This document shows, in pieces, positions 58,801-64,000 of a DNA stretch of 64,000 bases (positions within the stretch are counted from its first letter, which is position 1; each line of letters starts with the position of its first letter). The translations under genes and the position numbers were made by a program. The notes under the pieces are model-generated. The model saw only the letters and a list, made by a program, of their open reading frames with translations. It did no database searches and was not told the origin of the DNA. The DNA is from Colocasia esculenta (taxonomy: Eukaryota > Streptophyta > Magnoliopsida > Alismatales > Araceae): assembly GCA_014218235.1 (NCBI GenBank), contig CM024766.1:70793207-70857206 (forward strand), in the 5' to 3' direction.

Positions 58801-61800
58801 ATTTTGGCTCAAGTTTATTTTATTTATTTGATGATATATTAGAGTGCTAAGATGGGTACTTTTGCACATATCTTTAATTACACAATGAGGTTATATATAT
58901 ATGAATGTGCATATGAATGACAATCTAAAATGGTTTATACATGATTATTTTAATGTCGCTACACATAACGTATCATTTATTAACAACAAATTTGCCCCCA
59001 AGTGATTTATGTTTAAATGTAAAAATTTAATAAAGTCAAACTATGAACATTAGATCACCAAAGGGAGTTGACATAAAACTCATATATAATAAAGGTAAGC
59101 AACAAAGGCTAATTGATCAATTCTTCTAATACTCATAGAAAAGTGAAAGATAAATGTTGTTGCACTTGTCTTTAACACAATTGTACAACTAAAGTGATGT
59201 TCTTTTCACAAAACCTATTTTTGTCAGGATGAAACATTCCCTTGGCTTGCCATAGAATTATCATTATACCTTGCTGATATGAAAGTATCCAACACAATAA
59301 GAAAATTTTAAAATAAATTTATTTTAAAATAAAAAAATAGTTTACATGCATGTCTATAATTTAAAACTTTAAACTTATATTTTTAAAAATAATTTAAGAC
59401 TTTAAATGTTATAGTTCTTGCCTTAAGAGTTCAACCGGCAACACTTAGTCTATTATCAAGAAATATTAAATTTCATGTTTCATATATAAAGTTAATTTGA
59501 TATTAAGAAGATATTATATATAGTTATCTTAAACTTAAAAAGAAAATATAAAGGCTTTACACATCGTATTGGGTATTTTATTATAGGGGAATGGGGGGGG
59601 GGGGGAGGAGGGAGAGAGATAGAATGTGTTTTTTCAGCTATATCAATGACCAAGGTATGTTTTAAAAAGACAGAAGAGTTTCACTTGTAGTATATGTTAT
59701 ATTAAAATCTTTAATGGATCCAACAGGAAGGAAGTGACAGACCAATTGTATACTATATTGTTTATTTGTTTTAATCATAAAATATTTTGTGAACTGGGTG
59801 AAACATGACAAAATATTAAAGGAATGAAGATTTAACTGGAGCTAGCAAATCCTCCATTGTTAATTCCTTTCCATTGTTGATTAAAATATTAAAAGTGTGT
59901 TGGAGTCTGGTTGAGAAGAAAGAAAGAGTTTGGTTGAGAGAAAGGAGTGTCCAAGAAGAGAAGAGAAGAGGTGAGTCTGGTTGAGAAAAATCGCAGATTG
60001 ATAGAGAGAGTTCTGTAAAGAACAAGGGTGACGAAAATGTGGGGAACTCACTTCTATATATAGTTATAGATAATTTATACGTTTATAAGCATACACATTA
60101 ATATGTTTGTACATAAATATGATATGTATATGATTACATATATATTGTATATACATATATATACATGAATGTGTAAATTTGTATGTATGATTACATATAT
60201 CATAAATATATATATACATATGTAAATATTGAATCCATATTTTTCCTGAACTTTTTTCTGATTTTTCCCAAAATAATATTGATGCGGAGCGAGAAGCTGA
60301 AACAATGGTTTAAGCCCATTTGGAGATTTCTTATTTTTCTGTAATTTTTTGGTGCAATGTTTGCACTATTTTTAAGTCTAAGGGTAAAATTGTCCAAAAG
60401 AGTCATATTAGAGTCCAATTAGTTTTTTATTGTGTAATTTTCACTTATTTATTTGAGTCAAGTCCAATTTGGGTAGGATTCTATATTTTTCTTTAGGTTT
60501 CTAATATGTTAAGTCTTATTAGGGATAGAAGTCCACCTTTAATTTGAAGTCCATTAGGATTGGGAATAGCCCAAACTTCTTTAAATATTTGTAAACCCCG
60601 ATTTGGAGAATAGAACAGATTATTGCAATTGAGAAAAGTTTGAGCTGCTGCTCTTCTTCCTCTGCGACGGAGAGGAACCCGCGAAGGGCTGGGCGAGAAG
60701 CCACGCCGCGAAGGCCCCTTCCCGGCCGTGAAGCCCAGCCGAGAAGGCTTCATCGCCCCCACCTTCTACCTCTTTTCTCTCTTCTTTCGCCCTCCCCTAC
60801 TGTCCCGCATCAAATATTTCTTTAATTTGGTCGATCCATGATCAGCCAGACTTCCAGAATATTGGCTGATCTGATTCCAATCGGGATCGGGATCGGCCCA
60901 ATGTGGTCCTGGGCCAATCTGATTCCTTTTTCCTTGGTTTTCAGTTGCATACTGTTAGGTACATTATTAGAGGTGCATGCTTATTGAGATGTGATTTCCT
61001 TGAGTGCCAGCATTAGAGGTGAAAAGTCTCATTGTGGCGTCTCAACAAGTTTTTAAGGCCACACCTGAAGTGACCTCTTTGTCTGCATAAGAGGAGAACA
61101 GAGAGTGGGGGAAAGGTAAGGGGGGAAGGGGGAGTATTAGGACTCCAGCTTCATCCTTTGGCCCATAATCCATTGTTGAACCCTGAAAAGTTTGTGGTGG
61201 ATATCTACAAAGGGAAATGCCAAAGGCCATTTATAATGATGGGTCACTTAGGTAGCCCCATGGTTGCTGAAGTAATATTGGATCCGAGCCCCTTTTCAAA
61301 GGTAACTTGTGAATGAAGTAAATATAATTATTATTTAGGTAACCCCATGGTTGCTTAGGTAATATTGGAACCAAGCCCCTTTCAAATTAAGAGAGGGAAT
61401 TTATTCATTAAGTCGGCATCAAATCTCTCCAGTGAGGCAAAAGTTCAGAAAAGAACAGTGCTTCGAAGAGAATATGTTGCGGAAGAAATTCGGCAGCGGA
61501 AGGTCAATAAGACCAAGTTTGAAGAACAGTACAAAGAACACGTGCAACAGGAAGCGTCAAGCACTTGCAAACTCAAGCTTTCGTCGCGAGATCTCCAAGG
61601 AAAAGGGGGAAAATCTCACAGCATCAAACACCCTTCGTAAGAGAACCAAAGGGGTGTATTTATATAAAAAAAACCATGTAAAACCCATCTAACCGATGGA
61701 AATCTACCATCGGTTAAGGGGTTCCCTTAACCAATGGAAGGTACCATCGGTTAAGGAAGGAGCCCTTAACCGATGGAAGGGTTCCATCAGTTAAGCCTTA

Positions 61801-63944
61801 ACCAATGGAACCCTTCCATCGGTTACCTCTCTCTCCTCTCTCAAATGTAAGGGGCAAAACCCCTATAAATAGTCCATGTAGCCCGATGGCAATAGGAGCT
61901 TTTTTTGGATTCCAAAAATTGGAAGAAAATCTGAAAAAGAGAAGACTCTCTTAAAGGAAGTTCTAGCTTGCTCATAAAGGTTATCCCGCTCGGTGTGAAG
62001 GTATTCGCCCTCGGCAAAGAAAAGATAGGTCGTCTCCCTCCGGCTACGGAATCTTCTTAATCTCCCTTCATGTCGAGTTAGTCTCCATGTGGGGTTTTAA
62101 AAAATCCAAACGTAACCCATACCTCCACATCGAGTTAGTCTCTGTAGAGGTAAAATTAAATCGTGCTCGTGTGCTTTGGGTGTTCTAAATGTTTCCATGT
62201 CGAGCTAGTCTCCATGGATATAAGCATTTAGGCATATATGTTCTCCCCTCTCGTTGAGCGAGTCTCCGGGAAGGGTAAGTTTTTGTGCTCATACGTGTAC
62301 GTTTTCAAGGGAAACTCAGCCCAAGTGGAGGTTCTACCCAAAAATATACTCGTATGTTCACAAATAATATGTGTTCATATGTATATGTTTTCTAAAGGAA
62401 ACTCTGTCCAAGCGGAGGTTCTGTCCGAAAATGTACTCATATGTTCACAAATAACACATGTTCATATATATATGTTTTCTAAAGGAAACTCTGCCCAAGT
62501 GGAGGTTCTGCCCGAAAACATGCTCATATGTTCACAAAGTATATGTCCATATGTATGTATTTTCTGGGGAAACTCTGTTCATACGGAGACTCTGCCCTAA
62601 AATAATACGGCCATATGTTCAGCAAATATATGTGTTTGTGTATTTACACGACAACTCTGCCCAAATGCACAATATATTCAAATACCAAATAAATCCACGG
62701 GTCTATGCCCGCTCGTTTCTCAAAGTTACATGCTAAACTCGCAAATGGAGTTCATACTCTTTTCAAAATAAAAATCCCTTTTCAAAGCAAATCTATTTCG
62801 TTCGATAAAAAACATAAAACACCGTGTTATTATTTTCTTGAAAAATGCAAAACCTCTCGACTTTGCTATCAATAGTATTCGGGTTAAAACTGATGTAAAA
62901 ATAACATCAAAGGCTTTTAATCCGATGTAAACAAAACATCGAGTTCGATCGATGGAGACAGGGGTCCAGCACACGCTATCCTAATCGCTTGATGAAATAA
63001 AATCACGGAACAAATAAGTTCAAAGTAAAACTGGCGCACTTGTCCATTCCTTAGACATAAGATTTTCTCTCCACATTGCGCGGATTTTAAACTCTGTCTG
63101 TTAGACAGGCTGGCACGCCCCGCAAGGCAAAATGAATAAATAAAAATCAAATCAAACTTAAACCCCAATGAAAAAATCCAACATGAAATTTTTCGCGTCT
63201 GACATCCATTTTTATGAACTATCAATAATGTGTGGGCTAAGTCTATCATTAATGTTTGGATAGTGTTTTGATGATGTGATGTTGGTAATTTGTGTGCATG
63301 TGATCTACTAAAAATGGGCAGATGATAAAGATGGTAATTTTCTTATGGAGTTTTATGCACTGACTGAAATGGCTTGAAAATAAGTCAGAAAACTAACCCA
63401 GCTTGTTCGAACGCAAACTCAAGAGGTTTTGGATTTGGATATAGCTTGGGCCAATTATGAGTGGATTCAGTTTTTGTTGGGACGTATTAAAACCACCTGA
63501 GCCTAACACATGTAAGTCATGCTGGCCTGTCCTTATGGTTGTACAATCCTAGGTCTGGGTAAGAAGAAGAGTGAAACACAAGAGGTAAAACTGTCTGGGA
63601 TCCTTGTTTCATCATTAGTTAATATCAGTCATTCTTATGTTATGCCCATCAGCAACTCTTCTAATAAATTATTGTTTCTATTCTCTATTCAATTTTATTT
63701 AGTCTAATCAAACTTCTCAGCTGGGATACCATTTTTTATTCTTTATATTTCTTTTCCAACCCTTCCTTTCTATCAGCTTCCATTGCCAAAAACATGCTGT
63801 TCAAGCCCATGTTTGTTTAATGGTTGAATGAACATACTTTGTGTTTATGTTCAATATACAGGTGAAGGTACAGGCTTGCTTCGTCTCCACAGTACTTATA
63901 GACATGATTTAAAGATATATAGCTCAGATGAGGGGCGTGTTCAG
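19809..63944 (+). CDS. VIH: VIP1/VIH-type inositol pyrophosphate kinase/phosphatase gene (four exons, partial)
   Basis: Joined exons are 19809-19890, 33297-33455, 33735-33777 and 63862-63944. They encode a linker and the start of the histidine-acid-phosphatase-like domain of diphosphoinositol pentakisphosphate kinase 2 (VIP1/PPIP5K; Arabidopsis VIH1/VIH2). In the family an N-terminal ATP-grasp kinase makes inositol pyrophosphates (InsP8) and the C-terminal domain removes phosphate. The products act in phosphate and jasmonate signalling. Matching blocks are GRESDSDAEELEHAEKLRQV, VQLKPLKWAKVP, EEERPIEALMVLKYGG, LTHAGRKQ and STYRHDLKIYSSDEGRVQ. Intron lengths are 13406, 279 and 30084 bp. Kinase exons lie left of the window and the remaining phosphatase exons right of it. 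All visible splice sites are GT-AG and no stop interrupts the joined frame, so the gene looks functional despite its TE load. Confidence 0.9.
20097..20559 (+). pseudogene. Ty1/copia RNase H fragment with start of a 3' LTR
   Basis: The stretch translates to a degenerate copia RNase H end: FYSDNQATVNV, then HIEIDCHF-like YIEIDCHFIREKLDLAEL, then ANQLSDAFTGLAG. These are the D-N-Q and IDCHF-R signatures of copia polyproteins. It is followed by a purine tract (CTTGAGGGGAG) and an LTR-like start at about 20437. No reverse transcriptase or integrase is left. The hAT element at 20568 cuts or adjoins its LTR. Frame changes are visible before 20165. Confidence 0.7.
20568..21400 (-). mobile_element. 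non-autonomous hAT-like element, 8-bp TSD ATTCACCC
   Basis: ATTCACCC flanks it at 20560-20567 and 21401-21408. The ends are CAAGGTTTGCCATATCGG at the left and, inverted at the right, CATGGTATGCAATCTCGCG. They share CA.GGT.TGC.A. An 8-bp duplication with CA ends fits hAT. CGAGATCTCGG-type palindromes lie under both ends. The interior (about 20893-21290) is an AT-rich block also present at 21600-22040 and 48570-48960. The second complete copy of the element is 48437-49218, in the opposite orientation. No transposase is encoded. Confidence 0.85.
21504..22594. mobile_element. palindromic MITE-like element with GCGCCTAGGCG ends
   Basis: The left end reads GTCAAGGCGGACGCCTAGGC followed by more GGCGCC/TAGGCG palindromes. 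The right end has TTAGGCACCGCTTAGG and CGCCTAAGCGCTTAGGCG. These self-complementary ends enclose AT-rich DNA. The block 21600-22040 is the same core, inverted, as in the hAT element just to the left. The right end looks cut, since it runs straight into the truncated LTR of element C, and no TSD can be read. The sequence between the two elements (21409-21503) has nothing I recognise beyond a G-rich AGAGGGGGGTGAATAGG phrase. Confidence 0.55.
22597..24196 (-). mobile_element. 3' LTR of element C (LTR-1 family), U5 missing
   Basis: On the minus strand it starts TGTTGAACCCTAAAAAG at 24196, like the solo LTR-1 copies. U3 contains the hairpin array (23440-23705). A minus TATA box CCCTATAAAAGGGC lies at about 23406-23419. 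CGGTGTGAAGGTAT follows (about 23220-23245), as in the other copies. The CTTAGAC…GAACCTCCG repeats (22600-22800) are the start of the U5 repeat zone. It breaks off at 22597 against the palindromic element. Confidence 0.8.
23440..23705. repeat. U3 hairpin array (CCATCGGTTGGGG / AACCGATGG)
   Basis: Head-to-tail short palindromes have the form AACCGATGG…CCATCGGTT, separated by G/C-rich spacers such as GGGGGGAGATCCCCTCC. At least five pairs are visible. It stands directly upstream, in element sense, of the TATA box of C's 3' LTR. The same array type recurs in the LTRs at 35730-36055, 37655-38190, 50258-50357 and 61690-61830. Confidence 0.85.
26160..28386 (+). mobile_element. solo LTR of the element-B family (LTR-4) inside RT of element C
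   Basis: It starts TGTTGAACCCG and ends TTCCAACA, matching the LTR of element B (16305-18339) from end to end. C's RT sequence lies on both sides and no internal region remains, so it is a solo LTR. The flanks (GTATT left, TCTAC right) do not form a clean 5-bp duplication. It contains CAGTCAGG/CCTGACTGG palindromes (26580-27060), a TATA box at 27140-27149, a 45-bp minisatellite (27372 onward), and a hairpin with TGGCACGCCC at 28279-28310. Confidence 0.85.
27372..27820. repeat. 45-bp minisatellite, about nine to ten units, with CGACGTACGTCG core
   Basis: Units start GTACTTAAGTCCTCCGG at 27372, 27417, 27462, 27507, 27552, 27597, 27642 and about 27687 and 27732, with a diverged unit near 27780. 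Each holds the 12-bp palindrome CGACGTACGTCG. Since 45 is divisible by three, long artificial ORFs with a 15-residue period appear. The LTR of element B has essentially one such unit (about 17540-17580), so the array expanded in this copy or its lineage. Confidence 0.95.
31378..32198 (-). other. untranslated leader of element C
   Basis: Between the primer binding site and the gag Met (31377) lies about 0.8 kb of non-coding leader. Its lower part (31380-31530) is an AGGAG/CTCCT-rich simple tract, and its middle (31560-31830) is GC-rich. Long ORFs predicted on either strand follow this composition and have no recognisable domain. Confidence 0.55.
32199..32217 (-). other. primer binding site of element C
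   Basis: The minus strand reads TGGCACGCCCGATGGGACC, two bases after the LTR end CCGACA (32219). Plant gypsy elements commonly have TGGCACGCCC-type sites that pair with the 3' end of a tRNA. Its place fixes the end of the 5' LTR and the orientation of C. Confidence 0.8.
32219..32446 (-). mobile_element. 5' LTR remnant of element C (U5 end only)
   Basis: About 228 bp match the last part of the complete LTR at 61174-63204 in reverse complement, ending at GCGGCCGACA. It includes the hairpin GTCTAACAGAC next to the TGGCACGCCCC core (about 32305-32332). Beyond 32446 similarity stops at a GATTCG/CGAATC-rich sequence, so U3 and R were lost by deletion. Confidence 0.8.
32447..33296. other. end of the 13.4-kb intron, no gene
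   Basis: The first 200 bp are rich in GATCGGATCGA/CGATCCGAT-type phrases that recall the subterminal repeats of small DNA transposons (also near 20770 and 34450). The rest is ordinary AT-rich intron sequence up to the acceptor AG at 33295-33296. No branch of another element can be assigned with confidence. Confidence 0.4.
33297..33455 (+). CDS. VIH: VIH-type exon, start of the phosphatase domain
   Basis: It has 53 codons and is in phase at both ends. It begins GGHFSGIYRKVQLKPLKW and ends GVLTHAGRKQ. The segment VLKYGGVLTHAGRKQ is the family's counterpart of the RHG loop of histidine acid phosphatases. The acceptor is TCCAG|GGTGGG and the donor CAG|GTAGTC. The family reads VLEEGGHFSGIYRK across the join with the previous exon, which supports both splice sites and the 13.4-kb intron. 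Confidence 0.92.
33735..33777 (+). CDS. VIH: VIH-type small exon
   Basis: It is 43 bp and encodes AEELGRYFRNNMYP plus the first base of a Gly codon (phase 1). The acceptor is TTTCAG|GCTGAG and the donor CCAG|GTTAAG. Joined to 33455 it gives HAGRKQAEELGRYF, as in the family. The intron before it is only 279 bp, while the intron after it is 30084 bp. Confidence 0.9.
33778..35204. other. first part of the 30-kb intron
   Basis: AT-rich intron sequence. At 34445-34600 lies a short block of GATCGG/CCGATC phrases like the one at 60835-60925. A CA-repeat cluster lies at 34770-34985, then AT-rich microsatellite-like DNA to 35204. The stretch 35010-35130 resembles 60110-60240 (TGATTACATATATATTGTAT, then ATATATCATAAAT), so these may be copies or split parts of one old repeat. 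Confidence 0.45.
34770..34985. repeat. CA/TG microsatellite in a tandem unit of about 80 bp
   Basis: Runs of ACACACACAC alternate with TATGTATAAGGTGTTCGTTA and ATCGTTAATATGGTATAGA; the compound unit recurs almost exactly two to three times. The predicted ORFs there are repeat artefacts on both strands. Confidence 0.9.
35730..36055. repeat. U3 hairpin array of LTR-1
   Basis: About eight AACCGATGG/CCATCGGTT inverted pairs have spacers of 2 to 12 bp (for example GAAGGGTA) and a long poly-C run. Some arms read CCATCGATT, a point variant. It stands just upstream of the TATA box. Confidence 0.9.
37655..38190. repeat. U3 hairpin array of LTR-2
   Basis: A dozen or so inverted pairs of the form CTAACCGATGG…CCATCGGTTAG alternate. 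Two use the variant core AACAGATGG/CCATCTGTT. Outer arms are extended by GGGGAAAT/ATTTCCCC-like complementarity, so each unit can fold into a hairpin of about 40 nt. It ends about 30 bp before the TATA box. Confidence 0.92.
38600..39080 (+). repeat. tandem repeats of R/U5 (CTCTGCCCAAGTGGAG units)
   Basis: Units of roughly 90-100 bp read TTTCTTAGAGGA, then GACTCTGCCCAAGTGGAGATTC and AAGAACATAT…TTCACAAATTTGT. The same unit recurs in the LTRs at 36600-37150, 50780-51400, 62300-62650 and (inverted) 22600-22800. It lies downstream of the TATA box, so transcripts would carry it. Confidence 0.85.
40633..40844. other. short intron stretch, nothing recognised
   Basis: AT-rich sequence between the end of LTR-1 and the TRIM array, with no gene. 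Its last five bases TAATC (40840-40844) are repeated after element E at 58664-58668. Confidence 0.5.
40845..43295. mobile_element. TRIM-like LTR element in a direct and inverted multimer
   Basis: Plus-oriented 162-bp LTRs (TGTAGAGG…CGTCTCTTCA) lie at 40845-41006, 41105-41266, 41370-41531, 41630-41791 and 41889-42050. They are separated by about 100-bp internal segments, each with primer binding site TTGGCGCCGTCTGTGGGAA right after the LTR and the purine tract CACTGGGGGGGC before the next. From 42093 the same units run inverted, some truncated (42093-42238, 42300-42430, 42531-42692, 42791-42882, 43135-43295), with one short plus piece at about 42883-42984. Such small coding-free elements are TRIMs, and head-to-tail sharing of LTRs is known for them. 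No protein is encoded; ORFs here are repeat artefacts. Confidence 0.88.
43296..46374 (-). mobile_element. 3' LTR of element E, split by solo LTR-3
   Basis: The parts are 43296-43764 and 46050-46374 (less the duplicated GGTAA). They align with the 5' LTR from the fifth base of its left end to the end GGCCACCACA. A minus TATA box (CCTATAAAAGGC) lies near 43550. This copy has a short extra segment (around 46080-46105) containing a repeated GCTGTTCGGT that the 5' LTR lacks. Confidence 0.85.
43765..46049 (+). mobile_element. solo LTR-3 in the 3' LTR of E, TSD GGTAA
   Basis: GGTAA occurs at 43760-43764 and 46050-46054. The ends are TGTGACGGAATGCC and GCGACGTTACA. Removing it restores the E LTR (GAGCAGGTAACCTGCTCGG). 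No other copy lies in the window, so the family is unassigned. A TATA-like CATATATAAGTAGG near 45110 suggests plus orientation. Predicted ORFs are short and unsupported. Confidence 0.9.
46375..46392 (-). other. polypurine tract of element E
   Basis: On the minus strand GTAGGGGACAAG ends exactly where the LTR begins (TGTGGTGGCC at 46374). It marks the start of the 3' LTR and shows that the plus-strand gene lies inside the element. Confidence 0.65.
46675..46684 (+). promoter_or_regulatory. possible TATA box of the antisense gene in E
   Basis: CCTTATAAGG lies about 150 bp upstream of the Met at 46830, on the plus strand, within the element's internal region. A start about 30 bp downstream would leave a leader of about 120 nt. 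This rests on position and sequence only. Confidence 0.35.
48437..49218 (+). mobile_element. non-autonomous hAT-like element, TSD GCCGGGGC
   Basis: GCCGGGGC stands at 48429-48436 and 49219-49226. The ends are CATGGTATGCAATCTCGCGAG and (inverted) CAAGGTTTGCCATATCGG, the same as those of 20568-21400, here in the opposite direction. It sits in an Ala/Gly/Glu-coding stretch of the antisense gene, whose codons resume after the duplication. A 9-bp reading (GCCGGGGCC) would point to Mutator, but the other copy gives 8 bp, so hAT is preferred. Confidence 0.88.
50221..52699 (+). mobile_element. solo LTR-2 in the antisense gene of E, TSD GCCTC
   Basis: GCCTC occurs at 50216-50220 and 52700-52704. It starts TGTTGACAGAGAAATTT and ends CCCGTGTCAACA. 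Order inside: a short hairpin array (50258-50357), the TATA box CCCTATAAAAGG at about 50389, CATCGAGC(A/G)AGACTCT phrases (50640-50760), tandem CTCTGCCCAAG units (50780-51400), then GTCTATTAGACAGGC with TGGCACGCCCC (52566-52595). Deleting it restores the end of the antisense reading frame (FQSGRMP, then PVDDGADTS). Confidence 0.93.
50258..50357. repeat. short U3 hairpin array of LTR-2
   Basis: Two to three pairs of CCAACCGATGGTGACCTCA and its complement TGAGGTCACCATCGGTTGG. Each unit is an almost perfect hairpin with a loop of a few bases. It is much shorter than the array of the sister copy at 37655-38190, and also ends just before the TATA box. Confidence 0.9.
52748..53098. other. spacer between the antisense gene and pol of E
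   Basis: About 350 bp without a supported gene. The ends of the plus-strand antisense gene (about 52747) and the minus-strand pol (53099) face each other here, so it should hold both 3' untranslated ends. No clear shared terminator motif is visible. Confidence 0.5.
53099..57856 (-). pseudogene. gag-pol of element E (gag, RT, RNase H, archaeal-type RNase H, integrase; protease deleted)
   Basis: Gag starts at MARRRSLYQNIRSRM (57856), four codons' distance from the leader. Its capsid region has ARAWFEALPTGSISSF (about 57040), and its zinc knuckle is CRFHRDHGHDTSEC (about 56400). Without the usual protease the frame passes from QSRRDYE into WSDDELPGIPQEV, the front of RT. RT has CVDYKDLNKVTPKNNF and FVDD (about 55665). 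RNase H (LTDQLLKSILQRPEASGR) is followed by the archaeal-type RNase H (ELYVDGSS, ASNNVAEYEALL, 54500-54810). Integrase shows H2C2 and core D, D, E (WGIDILGPF, TSDNGKQFD, HPQTNGLVENANRT; 53342-54330). The tail ends HVSNLKAYYL. TAG stops occur at about 57068, 56884, 55690 and 53356, most at Gln-like codons. There is a frameshift near 55245 and a break near 54430. Confidence 0.88.
57869..57886 (-). other. primer binding site of element E
   Basis: The minus strand reads TGGCGCCGTCTGTGGGAA, four bases after the LTR (57891). It is the same sequence as in every unit of the TRIM array next to the element's other end, so both would prime from the same tRNA. Confidence 0.85.
57891..58663 (-). mobile_element. 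5' LTR of element E (773 bp)
   Basis: On plus it reads TGTGGAGGTGATTTCC at the left and GGCCACCACA at the right. A minus TATA box CCTATAAAAGGC at about 58139-58150 agrees with the pol direction. The flank TAATC follows at 58664. It matches the split 3' LTR at 43296-46374. Confidence 0.88.
58664..60279. other. intron sequence with no recognised gene
   Basis: AT-rich DNA with T and A runs, a poly-G/GGA tract near 59590, and a CT/GA-rich stretch near 59930-59970. The stretch 60060-60240 is a TATATACATA-type microsatellite similar to 35010-35130. Open frames here are short and unsupported. Confidence 0.5.
60280..60812 (+). mobile_element. solo LTR, 533 bp, TSD AATAT (copia-like)
   Basis: AATAT occurs at 60275-60279 and 60813-60817. 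The ends form an 8-bp inverted repeat, TGATGCGG…CCGCATCA. Near the 3' end lies a typical transcript-end region (TTTAAATATTTGTAAACCCC followed by GAATAGAACAG and ATTGCAATTGAG), then a GC-rich tail. Short LTRs of this style are usual for Ty1/copia, but without an internal region the superfamily is an inference. Confidence 0.85.
60813..61173. other. intron stretch with GATCGG-rich block
   Basis: About 360 bp. 60835-60925 has ATTCCAATCGGGATCGGGATC-like phrases, as at 34445-34600. The rest has no feature. It ends in TCCAT (61169-61173), the duplicated target of the next LTR. Confidence 0.4.
61174..63204 (+). mobile_element. solo LTR-1, 2031 bp, TSD TCCAT
   Basis: TCCAT occurs at 61169-61173 and 63205-63209. 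It starts TGTTGAACCCTGAAAAG and ends TTCGCGTCTGACA. This is the reference copy that defines the ends of the family, also present at 35205-40632 and as the LTRs of element C. Inside are a reduced hairpin array (61690-61830), the TATA box CCTATAAATAG at about 61861, GGTGTGAAGGTATTCGCC (61994), tandem CTCTGCCCAAGTGG units (62300-62650), and GTCTGTTAGACAGGC with TGGCACGCCCC (63094-63121). Confidence 0.95.
61690..61830. repeat. U3 hairpin array of LTR-1 (short form)
   Basis: Three to four pairs of AACCGATGG/CCATCGGTT occur, two with point changes (AACCAATGG, CCATCAGTT). The array stops about 30 bp before the TATA box. Confidence 0.88.
63205..63861. other. last part of the 30-kb intron
   Basis: Ordinary AT-rich intron sequence with a T-rich tract (63660-63770) before the acceptor ATACAG|GTGAAGG. 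No element is recognised. Confidence 0.6.
63862..63944 (+). CDS. VIH: VIH-type exon, phosphatase domain
   Basis: It is 83 bp and starts in phase 1. With the G from 33777 it encodes GEGTGLLRLHSTYRHDLKIY followed by SSDEGRVQ. This directly continues NNMYP of the previous exon in the family. The acceptor is CAG|GTGAAG and the donor CAG|GTATAA at 63945. That two halves of one conserved block lie 30 kb apart, with matching phase, is the proof of the long intron. The next exon is beyond the window. Confidence 0.93.
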
Positions 63945-64000
63945 GTATAAATTATGCATGCTTGCACCATAAAATATGTCACTCTTCAGTTATTTTCACC

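Overview
The window is nuclear DNA of a flowering plant. The host part is four short exons of one plus-strand gene: a plant VIP1/VIH-type bifunctional inositol pyrophosphate kinase/phosphatase. They lie at 19809-19890, 33297-33455, 33735-33777 and 63862-63944. All have GT-AG borders and compatible phases. Almost everything else is transposable-element (TE) sequence in the introns: about 13.4 kb in one, about 30.1 kb in another, and an upstream intron reaching past the left edge. I cannot narrow the lineage beyond angiosperm.

Left block (1-18339). A 100-N gap at 2919-3018 separates two inverted pieces of one Ty3/gypsy family. Element A (1-2918) lies on the minus strand. Element B (3019-18339) lies on the plus strand. 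B carries a broken pol (reverse transcriptase, RNase H, a second archaeal-type RNase H, integrase), a 1.7-kb hAT element in the last pol codons, a minisatellite region, a multi-exon antisense gene with plant-mobile-domain character, and a 3' long terminal repeat (LTR).

Intron 1 (19891-33296). It holds a Ty1/copia RNase H remnant, a hAT element with an exact 8-bp target-site duplication (TSD), a palindromic MITE-like element, and minus-strand gypsy element C (22597-32446). C lacks most of its integrase and is itself split by a solo LTR (26160-28386) that contains a 45-bp minisatellite.

Intron 3 (33778-63861). In order it holds: a solo LTR with a second solo LTR nested in it (35205-40632; 37587-40545); a multimeric direct and inverted TRIM (miniature LTR element) array (40845-43295); minus-strand gypsy element E (43296-58663), which contains one solo LTR in its 3' LTR, a hAT and another solo LTR in its antisense gene; a 533-bp solo LTR (60280-60812); and a further solo LTR (61174-63204). 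Most insertions have a TSD that can be read by eye, so the layering can be followed.

Three features stand out. Long spliced antisense genes sit between pol and the 3' LTR in A/B and E. U3 regions carry arrays of short hairpins (AACCGATGG/CCATCGGTT) beside the TATA box, and U5 carries a hairpin plus an internal copy of the primer-binding-site core. The TRIM array and element E share one outer 5-bp duplication, which suggests a chimeric insertion. Every retroelement ORF seen here is broken by stops, frameshifts or insertions.
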